This document shows, in pieces, positions 9,150-16,960 of a stretch of 64,000 bases of DNA; position 1 is the stretch's first letter, and each line of letters begins with the position of its first letter. A model generated the notes under the pieces. It did not search any database. It was not told the DNA's origin and was given only the letters and a program-made list of their open reading frames with translations. The stretch is from NCBI GenBank assembly GCA_003149635.1, contig QCWI01000001.1:312588-376587 (forward strand). Direction: 5' to 3'. This stretch comes from Fluviicola sp. XM-24bin1 (GTDB taxonomy: Bacteria > Bacteroidota > Bacteroidia > Flavobacteriales_D > Crocinitomicaceae). The position numbers and the translations under genes were made by a program.

Positions 9150-11933
9150 ATGAAATTCAGATTTCTACTTTTAATGTTGATGATGTGTCTGGGATTCTCC
9201 GCGTATTCTCAAGACATGAGTGTGAAGGGAACCGTGTACGATACGACTGGTACAAAGCCGATTAAGAATGCTTTGGCCATGGCCGTTCGTGTAAGCGATT
9301 CAGTGTTGTTGGACTTTCAGCGTACCGATGAAAATGGTCAGTTCGAGATTTCAGGTTTTGAAATTGATACCTTTTCATTGATTATTAGTCATCCCGATGC
9401 GGACGACAAGACGTATTTCATTTTCGGTGCGGAAGACAATTTTGATATCACCATTCCATCGGTGGTGATGCCGCCAAAATCTCAGGAGATTGAGGAAGTT
9501 GTCATTTACGCCTATAAAGATCCTATCTATTACAAAGGAGATACCTTGGTCTATATTGCCGATTCATTCAATGTGGATGAAAACGCAGTTGTTGAAGACC
9601 TCCTCAAGAAACTTCCTGGGGTATCCGTCGATAAGGATGGAAACATTACTACGCAAGGGGAAGAAATTGCCAAAGTATTGGTGGACGGAGATGAGTTCTT
9701 CGGAGATGATCCTACCATTGCAACAAAGAATCTCGGTGCCGACGGAGTAGAAACCGTGGAGATTTACGAAAAAGAAAACGAAGAAGGGATTGGAGGAGAT
9801 GACGAGAAGATCAAAGTCCTCGACTTAAAACTCAAGGAAGACGCCAAGAAAGGATACTTCGGTCGAATATCCGGCGCCTCTGACTTTGCCCTAACACCGA
9901 TTAATAACGAAATTGGAACCAATCCATTCTACGAAGGCGAATTGCTCTTCAATAAGTTCAGTGGATCACAAAAAATCTCCGTATTTGCCCTCGGATCCAA
10001 TACACCACGATCCAACTTTGGATTTGGTGATGCGCGCAAATTCGGATTGGAGAACGAAAGTACTGGTGGTAACCGCTGGAACCCTGGCGCTCAAACGAAC
10101 TCAAGTGGTATTCCGCAAACCTTCAAGTCAGGGATCTACTACACGGATAAATTTGGAAAGCGCAAGCAACACAAAATCACAGCGAACTACTCGTTCTATC
10201 GTGATGAGTTAGACGCACGCTCGGCACAAAATTCCTTCTACATCCTTCCAGATACTTCGTACATCACGGATGATTCCACACGCGATTACACCTTAAATAC
10301 ATCGCACCGATTCAACTTGAACTTTGAATCACAATTGGATTCATTGACCTTCATTCAAATCAAGCCGAATTTCTCTATCGACGCGAGAACGGCTGAGTCA
10401 TCGAATATTTCAGACTTCTTTACAACTGCAGGTCTTCGTACTATTGGAACGCAAGTATTCAATAATTCGCAATCAGAAGGATTGAGCGGAGGTGGATTTG
10501 CCCGATTGGTGCGTGAGTTCAAGAAGCCGCGCCGTGAGTTGGAACTACGTTACGACATGTCGATGACGGATAACCAAACCACAAGCTTCCTTGATTCCTA
10601 CACGGAATACACAGGAGGAATCTTACCGAATGACTCGCTCTACCAGCAGAAGTTTAACAACAATGCATCTACCAATCATTACGGTCAGATTACCTACGTT
10701 GAACCACTTGCGGCGAAATTGCGCTTGCAAGGAGAGTATTTGTTCGAGTACGGAACCGGAAATCAGGACATCATTACCTTGGATAGAAATGCTGCGGGCG
10801 TGTACGCTGATACCAACGATAACTTAACTAACCTTTTCGATAACGTTCGTACGCAGCATCGCGGAGGATTGAAGTTGATCTTCGAACCGAAGAAACACCG
10901 AATTGCAGCGGGAGTTCGTGTTCGAAACATCGTTTTGGATAACACAGACCGCGAGAATGGAAACGTAATCAACCAAAACATTACGAACATCCTTCCATCG
11001 TTCGAGTACCGTTACCGTCCATCGATGAGTAAGCAAATTCGATTCAACTATCGAACAAGTTCACAGCAACCGGCTGTTACCGATCTTCAGCCAATTCCGG
11101 ATAACACCAATCCAAACCGAATTCAAGAAGGGAATCCAGAATTGCGTCCAAACTATATGCACAACTTCAACTTGATGTTCAACCGTTGGCAAGCACTTAC
11201 TGGTCAGTACATTTGGTCAGGAGCGAACGTAATCGTTACGCAGGACGCTTTCGGTGATTCAACTACGTATGACAACTTCGGACGTCAAACGACACGTAAG
11301 GTGAACGTTGACGGAAATATCATTGCGAACATCTATGGAGGTGCTGGATTCCCGATTCTAGGTCGTAAGATTGAGTTCCGCCCAGGAATAACAGGGTCGT
11401 TCTTCCGCGGAGTAAGTTACATCGAAGCATTGGAGAACACAACGGATAACATGTCCATCGCACCAAGCTTAGGATTGACATTCCGATTCTTCAACGATTC
11501 ATTGGAAATTTATTCGGAGAACAGCTTCTCGTATAGCAACACGGTGACCTCGTTTAATGCTACCACGACACCGTTTACCACGCTCACGAATGAACTTGGA
11601 TTCAAATGGCGCTTCAAAGGTGGTTGGACAGTAAGTTCAGATGGAACGTACACGCGAAATGCCATCCCAGGAGATGCTGACGGGTTCTTTAACACGCAAT
11701 TCTTCGTGTTGAATGCTGAGATCAGCAAGAACTTCTTGAAGACGCAAAACCTGAATGTAGCGCTTCAAGGAAACGATATTTTGAACCAAAACGTAAATGC
11801 AAGACGTGAAGTAACAGGAACGGTGATTACCGATTACCGAACGCAGATTATTTCTCGCTATTTCTTGCTAAAAGTGACATTACGATTTAATAACAGAAGA
11901 ACGAAAGAAGATGACTTTGACATGTTCCACTAA
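9150..11933 (+). CDS. Outer membrane beta-barrel protein, TonB-dependent-receptor-like, with carboxypeptidase-like N-terminal domain
   Basis: 927 residues. Signal peptide MKFRFLLLMLMMCLGFSAYS, then a carboxypeptidase regulatory-like beta-sandwich (SVKGTVYDTTGTKPIKNA, TDENGQFEISGF). A plug-like region with DLLKKLPGVSVDKDGNITTQGE and VLVDGDEFFGDDP is typical of the OMP_b-brl_3-type outer membrane barrels of Bacteroidota. The long C-terminal half is a beta-barrel pattern ending KVTLRFNNRRTKEDDFDMFH. The next gene, a GLPGLI protein, overlaps its end by 23 bp, so the two are co-translated; this pairing is common in the phylum. The imported or bound ligand is unknown. Confidence 0.88.
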   Translation: MKFRFLLLMLMMCLGFSAYSQDMSVKGTVYDTTGTKPIKNALAMAVRVSDSVLLDFQRTDENGQFEISGFEIDTFSLIISHPDADDKTYFIFGAEDNFDITIPSVVMPPKSQEIEEVVIYAYKDPIYYKGDTLVYIADSFNVDENAVVEDLLKKLPGVSVDKDGNITTQGEEIAKVLVDGDEFFGDDPTIATKNLGADGVETVEIYEKENEEGIGGDDEKIKVLDLKLKEDAKKGYFGRISGASDFALTPINNEIGTNPFYEGELLFNKFSGSQKISVFALGSNTPRSNFGFGDARKFGLENESTGGNRWNPGAQTNSSGIPQTFKSGIYYTDKFGKRKQHKITANYSFYRDELDARSAQNSFYILPDTSYITDDSTRDYTLNTSHRFNLNFESQLDSLTFIQIKPNFSIDARTAESSNISDFFTTAGLRTIGTQVFNNSQSEGLSGGGFARLVREFKKPRRELELRYDMSMTDNQTTSFLDSYTEYTGGILPNDSLYQQKFNNNASTNHYGQITYVEPLAAKLRLQGEYLFEYGTGNQDIITLDRNAAGVYADTNDNLTNLFDNVRTQHRGGLKLIFEPKKHRIAAGVRVRNIVLDNTDRENGNVINQNITNILPSFEYRYRPSMSKQIRFNYRTSSQQPAVTDLQPIPDNTNPNRIQEGNPELRPNYMHNFNLMFNRWQALTGQYIWSGANVIVTQDAFGDSTTYDNFGRQTTRKVNVDGNIIANIYGGAGFPILGRKIEFRPGITGSFFRGVSYIEALENTTDNMSIAPSLGLTFRFFNDSLEIYSENSFSYSNTVTSFNATTTPFTTLTNELGFKWRFKGGWTVSSDGTYTRNAIPGDADGFFNTQFFVLNAEISKNFLKTQNLNVALQGNDILNQNVNARREVTGTVITDYRTQIISRYFLLKVTLRFNNRRTKEDDFDMFH

Positions 11934-12651
11934 AAATGCATTGGTGGCATTGGTTGCTATCATAATCTCGGCAAATACCTTAGGACAAATTACACAAGGT
12001 CGTGTGGTATTTGAGCGTCGTACGAACCTGAAGAAGACACTGAAGGGGAACAAGCGTGCCGAGCAATTCATTACCGAGAAGAATAAAATCCGTAAGGAGA
12101 ATTTTGAATTGTTATTCAACGAATCGGGTTCTTCGTTTACGTATATCGAACCGGATACGCCAGAAGAAGGATTCATGAAGTTCATGACGCAGCGAAATAC
12201 GGTACATCACGATCTTGAGAACGATGAGTTGATGGTGATTATGAACCTTTGGGGGAACCCAGCATATATGAAGGATTCGATTACCGAGAAAACTTGGAAA
12301 ATCACCGATCGTTCGCGTGAATTTGATGGATACAAAGGAATCCGTGCGATTTGGGAAATGAACGACTCAACCCGAATTTATGCGTGGTTCTGTCCGGACA
12401 TCGTTCCATCATCAGGCCCAGAAGGGTTCCGAGGTTTACCCGGCCTAATTTTAGGGTTGGCGACGGAAGATGGAAGCGTTGTGTACTTCGCGAAAGAAGT
12501 AGAAGTAATGGAAGTTACCAACGAGCAAGTGCAATATCCTGAAACGAAAGAGGACGTTTATTCTAAAGAGGATTTGAAGGCTCTGCTTCTAGATAAAATG
12601 GGGCAATGGATCAAACCAGAGGATTTGGATGCCATGTTCGCCTGGTACTAG
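11911..12651 (+). CDS. GLPGLI family protein
   Basis: 246 residues with a signal peptide (ending in NTLGQ). The family motif is seen as GFRGLPGLILGLATEDG, followed by the usual VYFAKEVEV strand. GLPGLI proteins are secreted or periplasmic Bacteroidota proteins of unknown biochemical role. They are frequently encoded immediately after a TonB-receptor-like barrel, as here. The ATG overlaps the last 23 bp of the barrel gene, indicating translational coupling. The two are best read as one functional unit at the outer membrane (inference). Confidence 0.93.
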   Translation: MTLTCSTKNALVALVAIIISANTLGQITQGRVVFERRTNLKKTLKGNKRAEQFITEKNKIRKENFELLFNESGSSFTYIEPDTPEEGFMKFMTQRNTVHHDLENDELMVIMNLWGNPAYMKDSITEKTWKITDRSREFDGYKGIRAIWEMNDSTRIYAWFCPDIVPSSGPEGFRGLPGLILGLATEDGSVVYFAKEVEVMEVTNEQVQYPETKEDVYSKEDLKALLLDKMGQWIKPEDLDAMFAWY

Positions 12652-12708
12652 ATTTCAGTATTGAGTGTGGAATGTGAGAGCGGGCCACAAGACCCTAGAA
12701 CGTACACC

Positions 12709-12721
12709 GAGCCTGTCGAAG
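12709..12721. repeat. Dispersed short repeat, GAGCCTGTCGAAG form
   Basis: One of the scattered GAGCCTGTCGA-type elements; a close copy is at 63415-63425. It lies in the gap between two convergent genes. Confidence 0.45.
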
Positions 12722-12767
12722 TGCACTGCTTCTGAAGGATTAGTAGGTACAAGTTCAATAAGAAATA

Positions 12768-12803
12768 ATAAAAGCGGCACCTGTATAGGTAGCCGCTTTT
12801 TTA
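12768..12803. terminator. Bidirectional terminator between convergent genes
   Basis: AAAGCGGC-ACCT-GTAT-AGGT-A-GCCGCTTTTTT forms a long stem with A/T runs on both sides. It can serve the GLPGLI gene (plus) and the lipoprotein gene (minus). Confidence 0.85.
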
Positions 12804-12834
12804 TTTCAAGTCTGTTCACTGAGGCTCTGAACGC

Positions 12835-13134
12835 CTAGAAAATCTCTGTCACTTCAATCTTGCCTTCAAATGTGAATGCATCAGGACATGTAGGCTCCTC
12901 AATGAGTCCAAAGCATTCGTCCAGATTGTCAAACGTCACGCGGATTTTCGTTCCAGTAGAATAGGAACTCAAGAGTTCATCGTTGCACACTTTGTAATCT
13001 TTTCCTGATTTATCGCGCAAGAAGGTACCATGGCAGTTTTTAACTACTTCCATGCGAACACGTTCTTTGTTGCAAGATTCCAAGGTTGGAATCAGCAACG
13101 CACCCAGAAATAAGATTAAAAAAAGTTTCTTCAT
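12835..13134 (-). CDS. Small lipoprotein of unknown function
   Basis: The ATG at 13134 gives MKKLFLILFLGALLIPTLESC, a lipoprotein signal with lipobox LESC; 99 residues in all. The mature part has several cysteines (KNCHGTF, KVCNDELL, DECFGLI, PTCPDAF) and a VTFDNLDECFG segment. It starts one base after the stop of nfu and so is in an operon with it. No domain is recognised. The cysteine content may only stabilise a small periplasmic fold, and a link to iron-sulfur metabolism is not supported beyond gene position. Confidence 0.7.
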   Translation of the reverse strand: MKKLFLILFLGALLIPTLESCNKERVRMEVVKNCHGTFLRDKSGKDYKVCNDELLSSYSTGTKIRVTFDNLDECFGLIEEPTCPDAFTFEGKIEVTEIF

Positions 13135-13135
13135 T

Positions 13136-13732
13136 TTATTCGTTTTCCGCAACGACCTCCTGTACCTCTTCGAAATGCTGTTTCAACAATGTCTCAATGC
13201 CACCTTTCAAAGTTGCGGTACTTGATGGACAGCCGGAGCAAGAACCTTTTAATAAAACGCTCACCGTTCCATTTTCGTATCCCAAAAAGTCGATCGCGCC
13301 ACCATCGTTGGCAACAGCCGGAGCTACGTACTCTTCCAAAACAGCACGAATGGCATCGTCCATTTCAGACGGGGCGTACGTCTTCGCAGGCTTGCTTTCA
13401 TCCGCGGATTGCGACGTTGGAGAAGGCATCATAATCAATATGTCCTTTCCTTCTTCGATCCAATTCTTGATGAATTCGCGCAATTCCATTGTGATGAAAT
13501 CCCACGATAAGTTGTCCGTTTTTGTGATCGTTACAAAGTTGGATGCAATAAACACGCCATTTACAAACGGTAAATTGAACAACTCTTCTGCCAATGGTGA
13601 ATATCCCTTCGCCTCGGCCTTACTATTAAATTGAGCAGAATCTCCCGTTCCAAGCAAATGCTTGTTCGCAACAAACTTCATCGTTGCCGGGTTGGGAGTC
13701 ATTTCTGCATATATAGATACTGGCACTTTCAT
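13136..13732 (-). CDS. Nfu/NifU-type iron-sulfur cluster carrier
   Basis: 198 residues. The N-terminal Nfu-type domain is seen as TPNPATMKFVANKHLL and FVNGVFIASNFVTITK. The C-terminal NifU domain carries the cluster-binding motif GSCSGCPSSTATLKGGIE with the CxxC pair. Such proteins bind a 4Fe-4S cluster between monomers and deliver it to client enzymes in the cytoplasm. The ATG at 13732 is chosen because a strong AGGAGGT lies five bases upstream, and MKVPVSIYAE matches the usual beginning. It is followed immediately by a small lipoprotein gene. Confidence 0.93.
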   Translation of the reverse strand: MKVPVSIYAEMTPNPATMKFVANKHLLGTGDSAQFNSKAEAKGYSPLAEELFNLPFVNGVFIASNFVTITKTDNLSWDFITMELREFIKNWIEEGKDILIMMPSPTSQSADESKPAKTYAPSEMDDAIRAVLEEYVAPAVANDGGAIDFLGYENGTVSVLLKGSCSGCPSSTATLKGGIETLLKQHFEEVQEVVAENE

Positions 13733-13736
13733 AATA

Positions 13737-13744
13737 ACCTCCTT
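13737..13744 (-). promoter_or_regulatory. Strong Shine-Dalgarno sequence of nfu
   Basis: AAGGAGGT lies five bases before the ATG at 13732. Most genes of this window lack any such sequence, so it stands out and fixes the start. Confidence 0.7.
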
Positions 13745-13815
13745 TTTAAACAAAATTAAGGGAAACAATCCAAGAATTAGACGAAAAGTGTTTGAATTTC
13801 TGACACCATTTGATG

Positions 13816-13823
13816 TATTTTTG
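13816..13823 (+). promoter_or_regulatory. Bacteroidota -7 element (TATTTTTG)
   Basis: An exact TAnnTTTG match directly before the HYC_CC_PP gene. It overlaps the ATG codons at 13810 and 13813, which argues for a start at a GTG downstream. Confidence 0.5.
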
Positions 13824-13827
13824 TCTT

Positions 13828-14256
13828 GTGAATTGGGTGAAAACCATAGGAATCAGTGTTATTGCGGCTTTCTTGTTTGTAGGAAGCATCGGCATCGGTA
13901 TTTTCTCGAAGGAATGTGAGAAAGAGGGAGTCATTATTTCCTATTTCGTTCCAGAAGAGAATGAATGTTGCGAACGCAAAGCGAAATCGCAAGACTGTGG
14001 TGATTGCTGCTCGAAAGAGAAGGAAGAATCTAAGGGGGATTGCTGTGATACAAGCATTGAGCTGGTAAAGCTGAAATTGGATTTCCTGAATGATGTTCAG
14101 GTGAAAGCCATCCTTTCCGAATCTTATGAATTACAAGCGGTTTGGGTTTTGGAAACTGAATTCCCTTCCGAAGAAATTTCAATTGCTTCCGGTTCTGATC
14201 CTCCACCTATACCGAGGCAGGATTTCCTCATTGGGATCCAACAATGGTTGATTTGA
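13828..14256 (+). CDS. HYC_CC_PP family protein (Cys-rich, exported)
   Basis: About 142 residues with an N-terminal hydrophobic segment (TIGISVIAAFLFVGSIGIGIF), then paired cysteines (NECCER, CGDCCSKE, GDCCD) and a conserved-looking end DPPPIPRQDFLIGIQQW. These CC and PP features match the Bacteroidota HYC_CC_PP family. The HYC motif itself is not evident here (FVPEENECC in its place). The next gene is a TonB-dependent receptor 50 bp downstream, the usual partner. The Cys pairs suggest metal (copper-like) binding, which is inference. The start is uncertain: GTG at 13828 or 13837 is preferred over ATG at 13810 because of the promoter element. Confidence 0.75.
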   Translation: MNWVKTIGISVIAAFLFVGSIGIGIFSKECEKEGVIISYFVPEENECCERKAKSQDCGDCCSKEKEESKGDCCDTSIELVKLKLDFLNDVQVKAILSESYELQAVWVLETEFPSEEISIASGSDPPPIPRQDFLIGIQQWLI

Positions 14257-14305
14257 TACTGATTTTCGAATGTAATCGAAAGTCGAATGTATTAATGAAA
14301 TCAAA

Positions 14306-16525
14306 ATGAAACTCATACTTTTTATTATTTGCGCACTCTGGTTCGGTGCGGCCCATGGTCAAATCAAGGGAGTTGTCGTTGGTCAAAATGCCGATGGCAA
14401 GAAAGAACCACTTTACGGAGCGAAAGTTCACTTGATAAAATCCGGTAGAGGTGATATTACCAACGAAAACGGAGAATTCGAACTGATCCTTCCCAAGGAA
14501 TTGCCTGATACGATGGTCGTATGGGCGAGCGGATACTACAACGATACGATCGTAGTGACACGAGAAGATCGATTTACAGGAATGGCCATCACCTTGTTTT
14601 CAGATGTCATCCTTCCAGATGTAATTGTAGAATACCGGAAATCCTCCAAAAATATTTCTAGAATGAAGGTCTTGCACGTGGAAGAAATTACGGAGCAGGA
14701 ACTCAGAAAGGCGGCGTGTTGTAATTTGTCGGAATCCTTCGAAACGAATGCGTCGGTCGATGTCAATGTAACAGACGCTGTATCTGGAGCGAAGAAAATC
14801 CAGATGATGGGATTGGACGGTGTCTACACCCAAATCCAGATGGAGAACATTCCGTATTTGCGCGGATTGGAAAGCTCATTCGGACTTGGTTCCATTCCCG
14901 GAACGTGGATTCAATCCATTCAAATCACTAAAGGAACAGGAAACGTAGTCAACGGATACGAATCCATGGCTGGATTGATCAATCTGGAGATCAAGAAATC
15001 ACAACAAATGGAGCGTTTGTACTTGAATTTGTACGTCAATCGTATGGGTCGAAACGAGCTGAACTTCAATTCTGGATTCCGACTTAATGAGAAATGGTCT
15101 TCCGGTTGGTTGGCGCATTATTCGTCTATTCCGCTTGAAATGGACGGAAACGGCGATGGTTTTATCGATATGCCTACCGGATTGAACTTCTCTGTGATGA
15201 ACCGTTACAAGTACGAAGGAGAGAAGATGGAAGCGCAATTTGGTTTCAATGCGCATGCAGACAATAAGATTGGTGGTCAATTGTCTCGTTTGGACGTAAT
15301 TGGAGATCGCTATGTGGTGGACATTCAATCCCGACACATTGACGTATTCGCCAAAACGGGATTCTTCATGAAGAAGCCGTACAATTCCATTGGTGTAGTG
15401 TACAACCTCAAGTATCAAACGGTGGATGCTGGCTTTGGCCCACGCGTCTTTCAGGGAGAAGAAAAACGAGGATATGTGAATGCAATTTTCGATGGGATCT
15501 TTGGAAACACGGATCATAAATACAAAGTTGGAGTGAGCGGTGTTTATTCCGATATCAGCCAACAAGTGGATTCTTTGACTCAGAATCGATTGGAGATTGT
15601 TCCCGGAACCTTTTTCGAATACACGATGACCACTTCACGTCATTCATTAGTGGCAGGAATTCGTGGCGATTATCACAACCTTTATGGTTTCCAATACGCT
15701 CCACGAGTTCATTACAAATATGCTTTAACCGAATACTCAGATTTGAGAGCTACCGGAGGAAAAGGATGGCGCGTTCCCAATTTCATGATTGATAATGTTT
15801 CGCTTTTGGCAAACAATCAAGCGTGGATTGCACCTACGGAAACCCTCCCGGAAGTATCTTGGAATTTCGGAGGAAGCTTCGTGCAACGCTTTAAGTTGTT
15901 CAAACGAAGAGGATCGATCGTATTCGACTATTATCACACGCTTTTCGAAAATCAGTTGATCGTAGATCGTGACTTGAGCACATCATCCATCACCTTTTCA
16001 AATTTCCAGGGAGGATCTTATTCCAACAGTTTTCAAGCAGAATTGACCTTACGACCTTTCAAGACGATTGAACTTCGCTTCGCATACAAATATTTGGACG
16101 TTAGAGCAGAATACGGAGGCATAGTTCAACAGCAAGTGATGGTGCCAAAGCATCGTGGATTTGCCAACTTAGGACATGTTTCCAGAAACAAACGTTGGGA
16201 GTTTGACATCACAACTTCGATTTTTGGTCAGGCGCGATTGCCAGAAGTAATGCTCCCGGACGGGTCAGTGACGCAGGTCAATGAAAGTGAGGTTTTCGCG
16301 ATTGTGAATGCACAAATCACGCACGTGTACAAAAAGTGGGATTTTTACCTCGGAGGTGAAAATCTTGGCAATTACCGCCAAGACAACCCGATTATCGATG
16401 CAGCGAATCCGTTCAGTAATACTTTCAATGCGAACCGTGTTTGGGCACCGATCTTCGGAATGAACATCTACGCTGGAATTCGCTTTTCAATTGAGCAACC
16501 GGAGAATTTGAAGAAGAATAAATAA
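14306..16525 (+). CDS. TonB-dependent receptor with carboxypeptidase-like N-terminal domain
   Basis: 739 residues. Signal peptide MKLILFIICALWFGAAHG, then a carboxypeptidase regulatory-like domain (GAKVHLIKSGRGDITNENGEF). The plug domain has RKAACCNLSESFETNASVDV, GAKKIQMMGLDGVYTQI and ITKGTGNVVNGYESMAGLINLE. A 22-strand-type barrel runs to the C-terminus (GMNIYAGIRFSIEQP). It takes up an unknown ligand across the outer membrane using TonB energy. The upstream HYC_CC_PP gene and the CC pair at the start of the plug hint at a metal or metal-chelate substrate (inference). This plug subtype, with KAACCNLSESFE, is common in Bacteroidota. Confidence 0.92.
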   Translation: MKLILFIICALWFGAAHGQIKGVVVGQNADGKKEPLYGAKVHLIKSGRGDITNENGEFELILPKELPDTMVVWASGYYNDTIVVTREDRFTGMAITLFSDVILPDVIVEYRKSSKNISRMKVLHVEEITEQELRKAACCNLSESFETNASVDVNVTDAVSGAKKIQMMGLDGVYTQIQMENIPYLRGLESSFGLGSIPGTWIQSIQITKGTGNVVNGYESMAGLINLEIKKSQQMERLYLNLYVNRMGRNELNFNSGFRLNEKWSSGWLAHYSSIPLEMDGNGDGFIDMPTGLNFSVMNRYKYEGEKMEAQFGFNAHADNKIGGQLSRLDVIGDRYVVDIQSRHIDVFAKTGFFMKKPYNSIGVVYNLKYQTVDAGFGPRVFQGEEKRGYVNAIFDGIFGNTDHKYKVGVSGVYSDISQQVDSLTQNRLEIVPGTFFEYTMTTSRHSLVAGIRGDYHNLYGFQYAPRVHYKYALTEYSDLRATGGKGWRVPNFMIDNVSLLANNQAWIAPTETLPEVSWNFGGSFVQRFKLFKRRGSIVFDYYHTLFENQLIVDRDLSTSSITFSNFQGGSYSNSFQAELTLRPFKTIELRFAYKYLDVRAEYGGIVQQQVMVPKHRGFANLGHVSRNKRWEFDITTSIFGQARLPEVMLPDGSVTQVNESEVFAIVNAQITHVYKKWDFYLGGENLGNYRQDNPIIDAANPFSNTFNANRVWAPIFGMNIYAGIRFSIEQPENLKKNK

Positions 16526-16644
16526 TGAGCTGGGAGTAGCAGTGCGTTGAAGTGTACTGCTAACTTCTTGTTTCAATAGGTGCGACCAGATTTTTCAAAA
16601 TAGATCCGTTTGTTAAAGATCAGTCCCTTCAGATTGTCCAGCTC

Positions 16645-16896
16645 TCAATCGTAATCGTTCATAGAATTTACTTTCTCTTCCATCAGTAAAACGATGTCGT
16701 GCGTCAGCTGACTGTTGTAGATCAGACTTTCCCCAAACTCAATTATTTGTTTGAAATCTTGATGTTTTATGGCTTGCTTGAAAGAATCTAGTTGATCGGG
16801 CAGATGCTTTTTGTCTGCTCTTTCCTTCTTCGAAACCTTCATGTAAATCAAAAGAGTAATTAAACCAATGATAAGGAGCGAACCGAATAATTCCAT
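16645..16896 (-). CDS. Small single-pass membrane protein
   Basis: 83 residues with one N-terminal membrane segment (LFGSLLIIGLITLLIYM), then a basic, helical tail (KVSKKERADKK, DSFKQAIKHQDFKQIIEFGESLIYN). It lies alone between two plus-strand genes. The sequence looks like real coding (good charge pattern, clear membrane anchor), but no family is recognised. Confidence 0.55.
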   Translation of the reverse strand: MELFGSLLIIGLITLLIYMKVSKKERADKKHLPDQLDSFKQAIKHQDFKQIIEFGESLIYNSQLTHDIVLLMEEKVNSMNDYD

Positions 16897-16960
16897 ATTC
16901 TCTTAAAAATACCAAACAATACCCCATCTTCAACCATCGTTTCTATCTTTAGAGGAGCGT

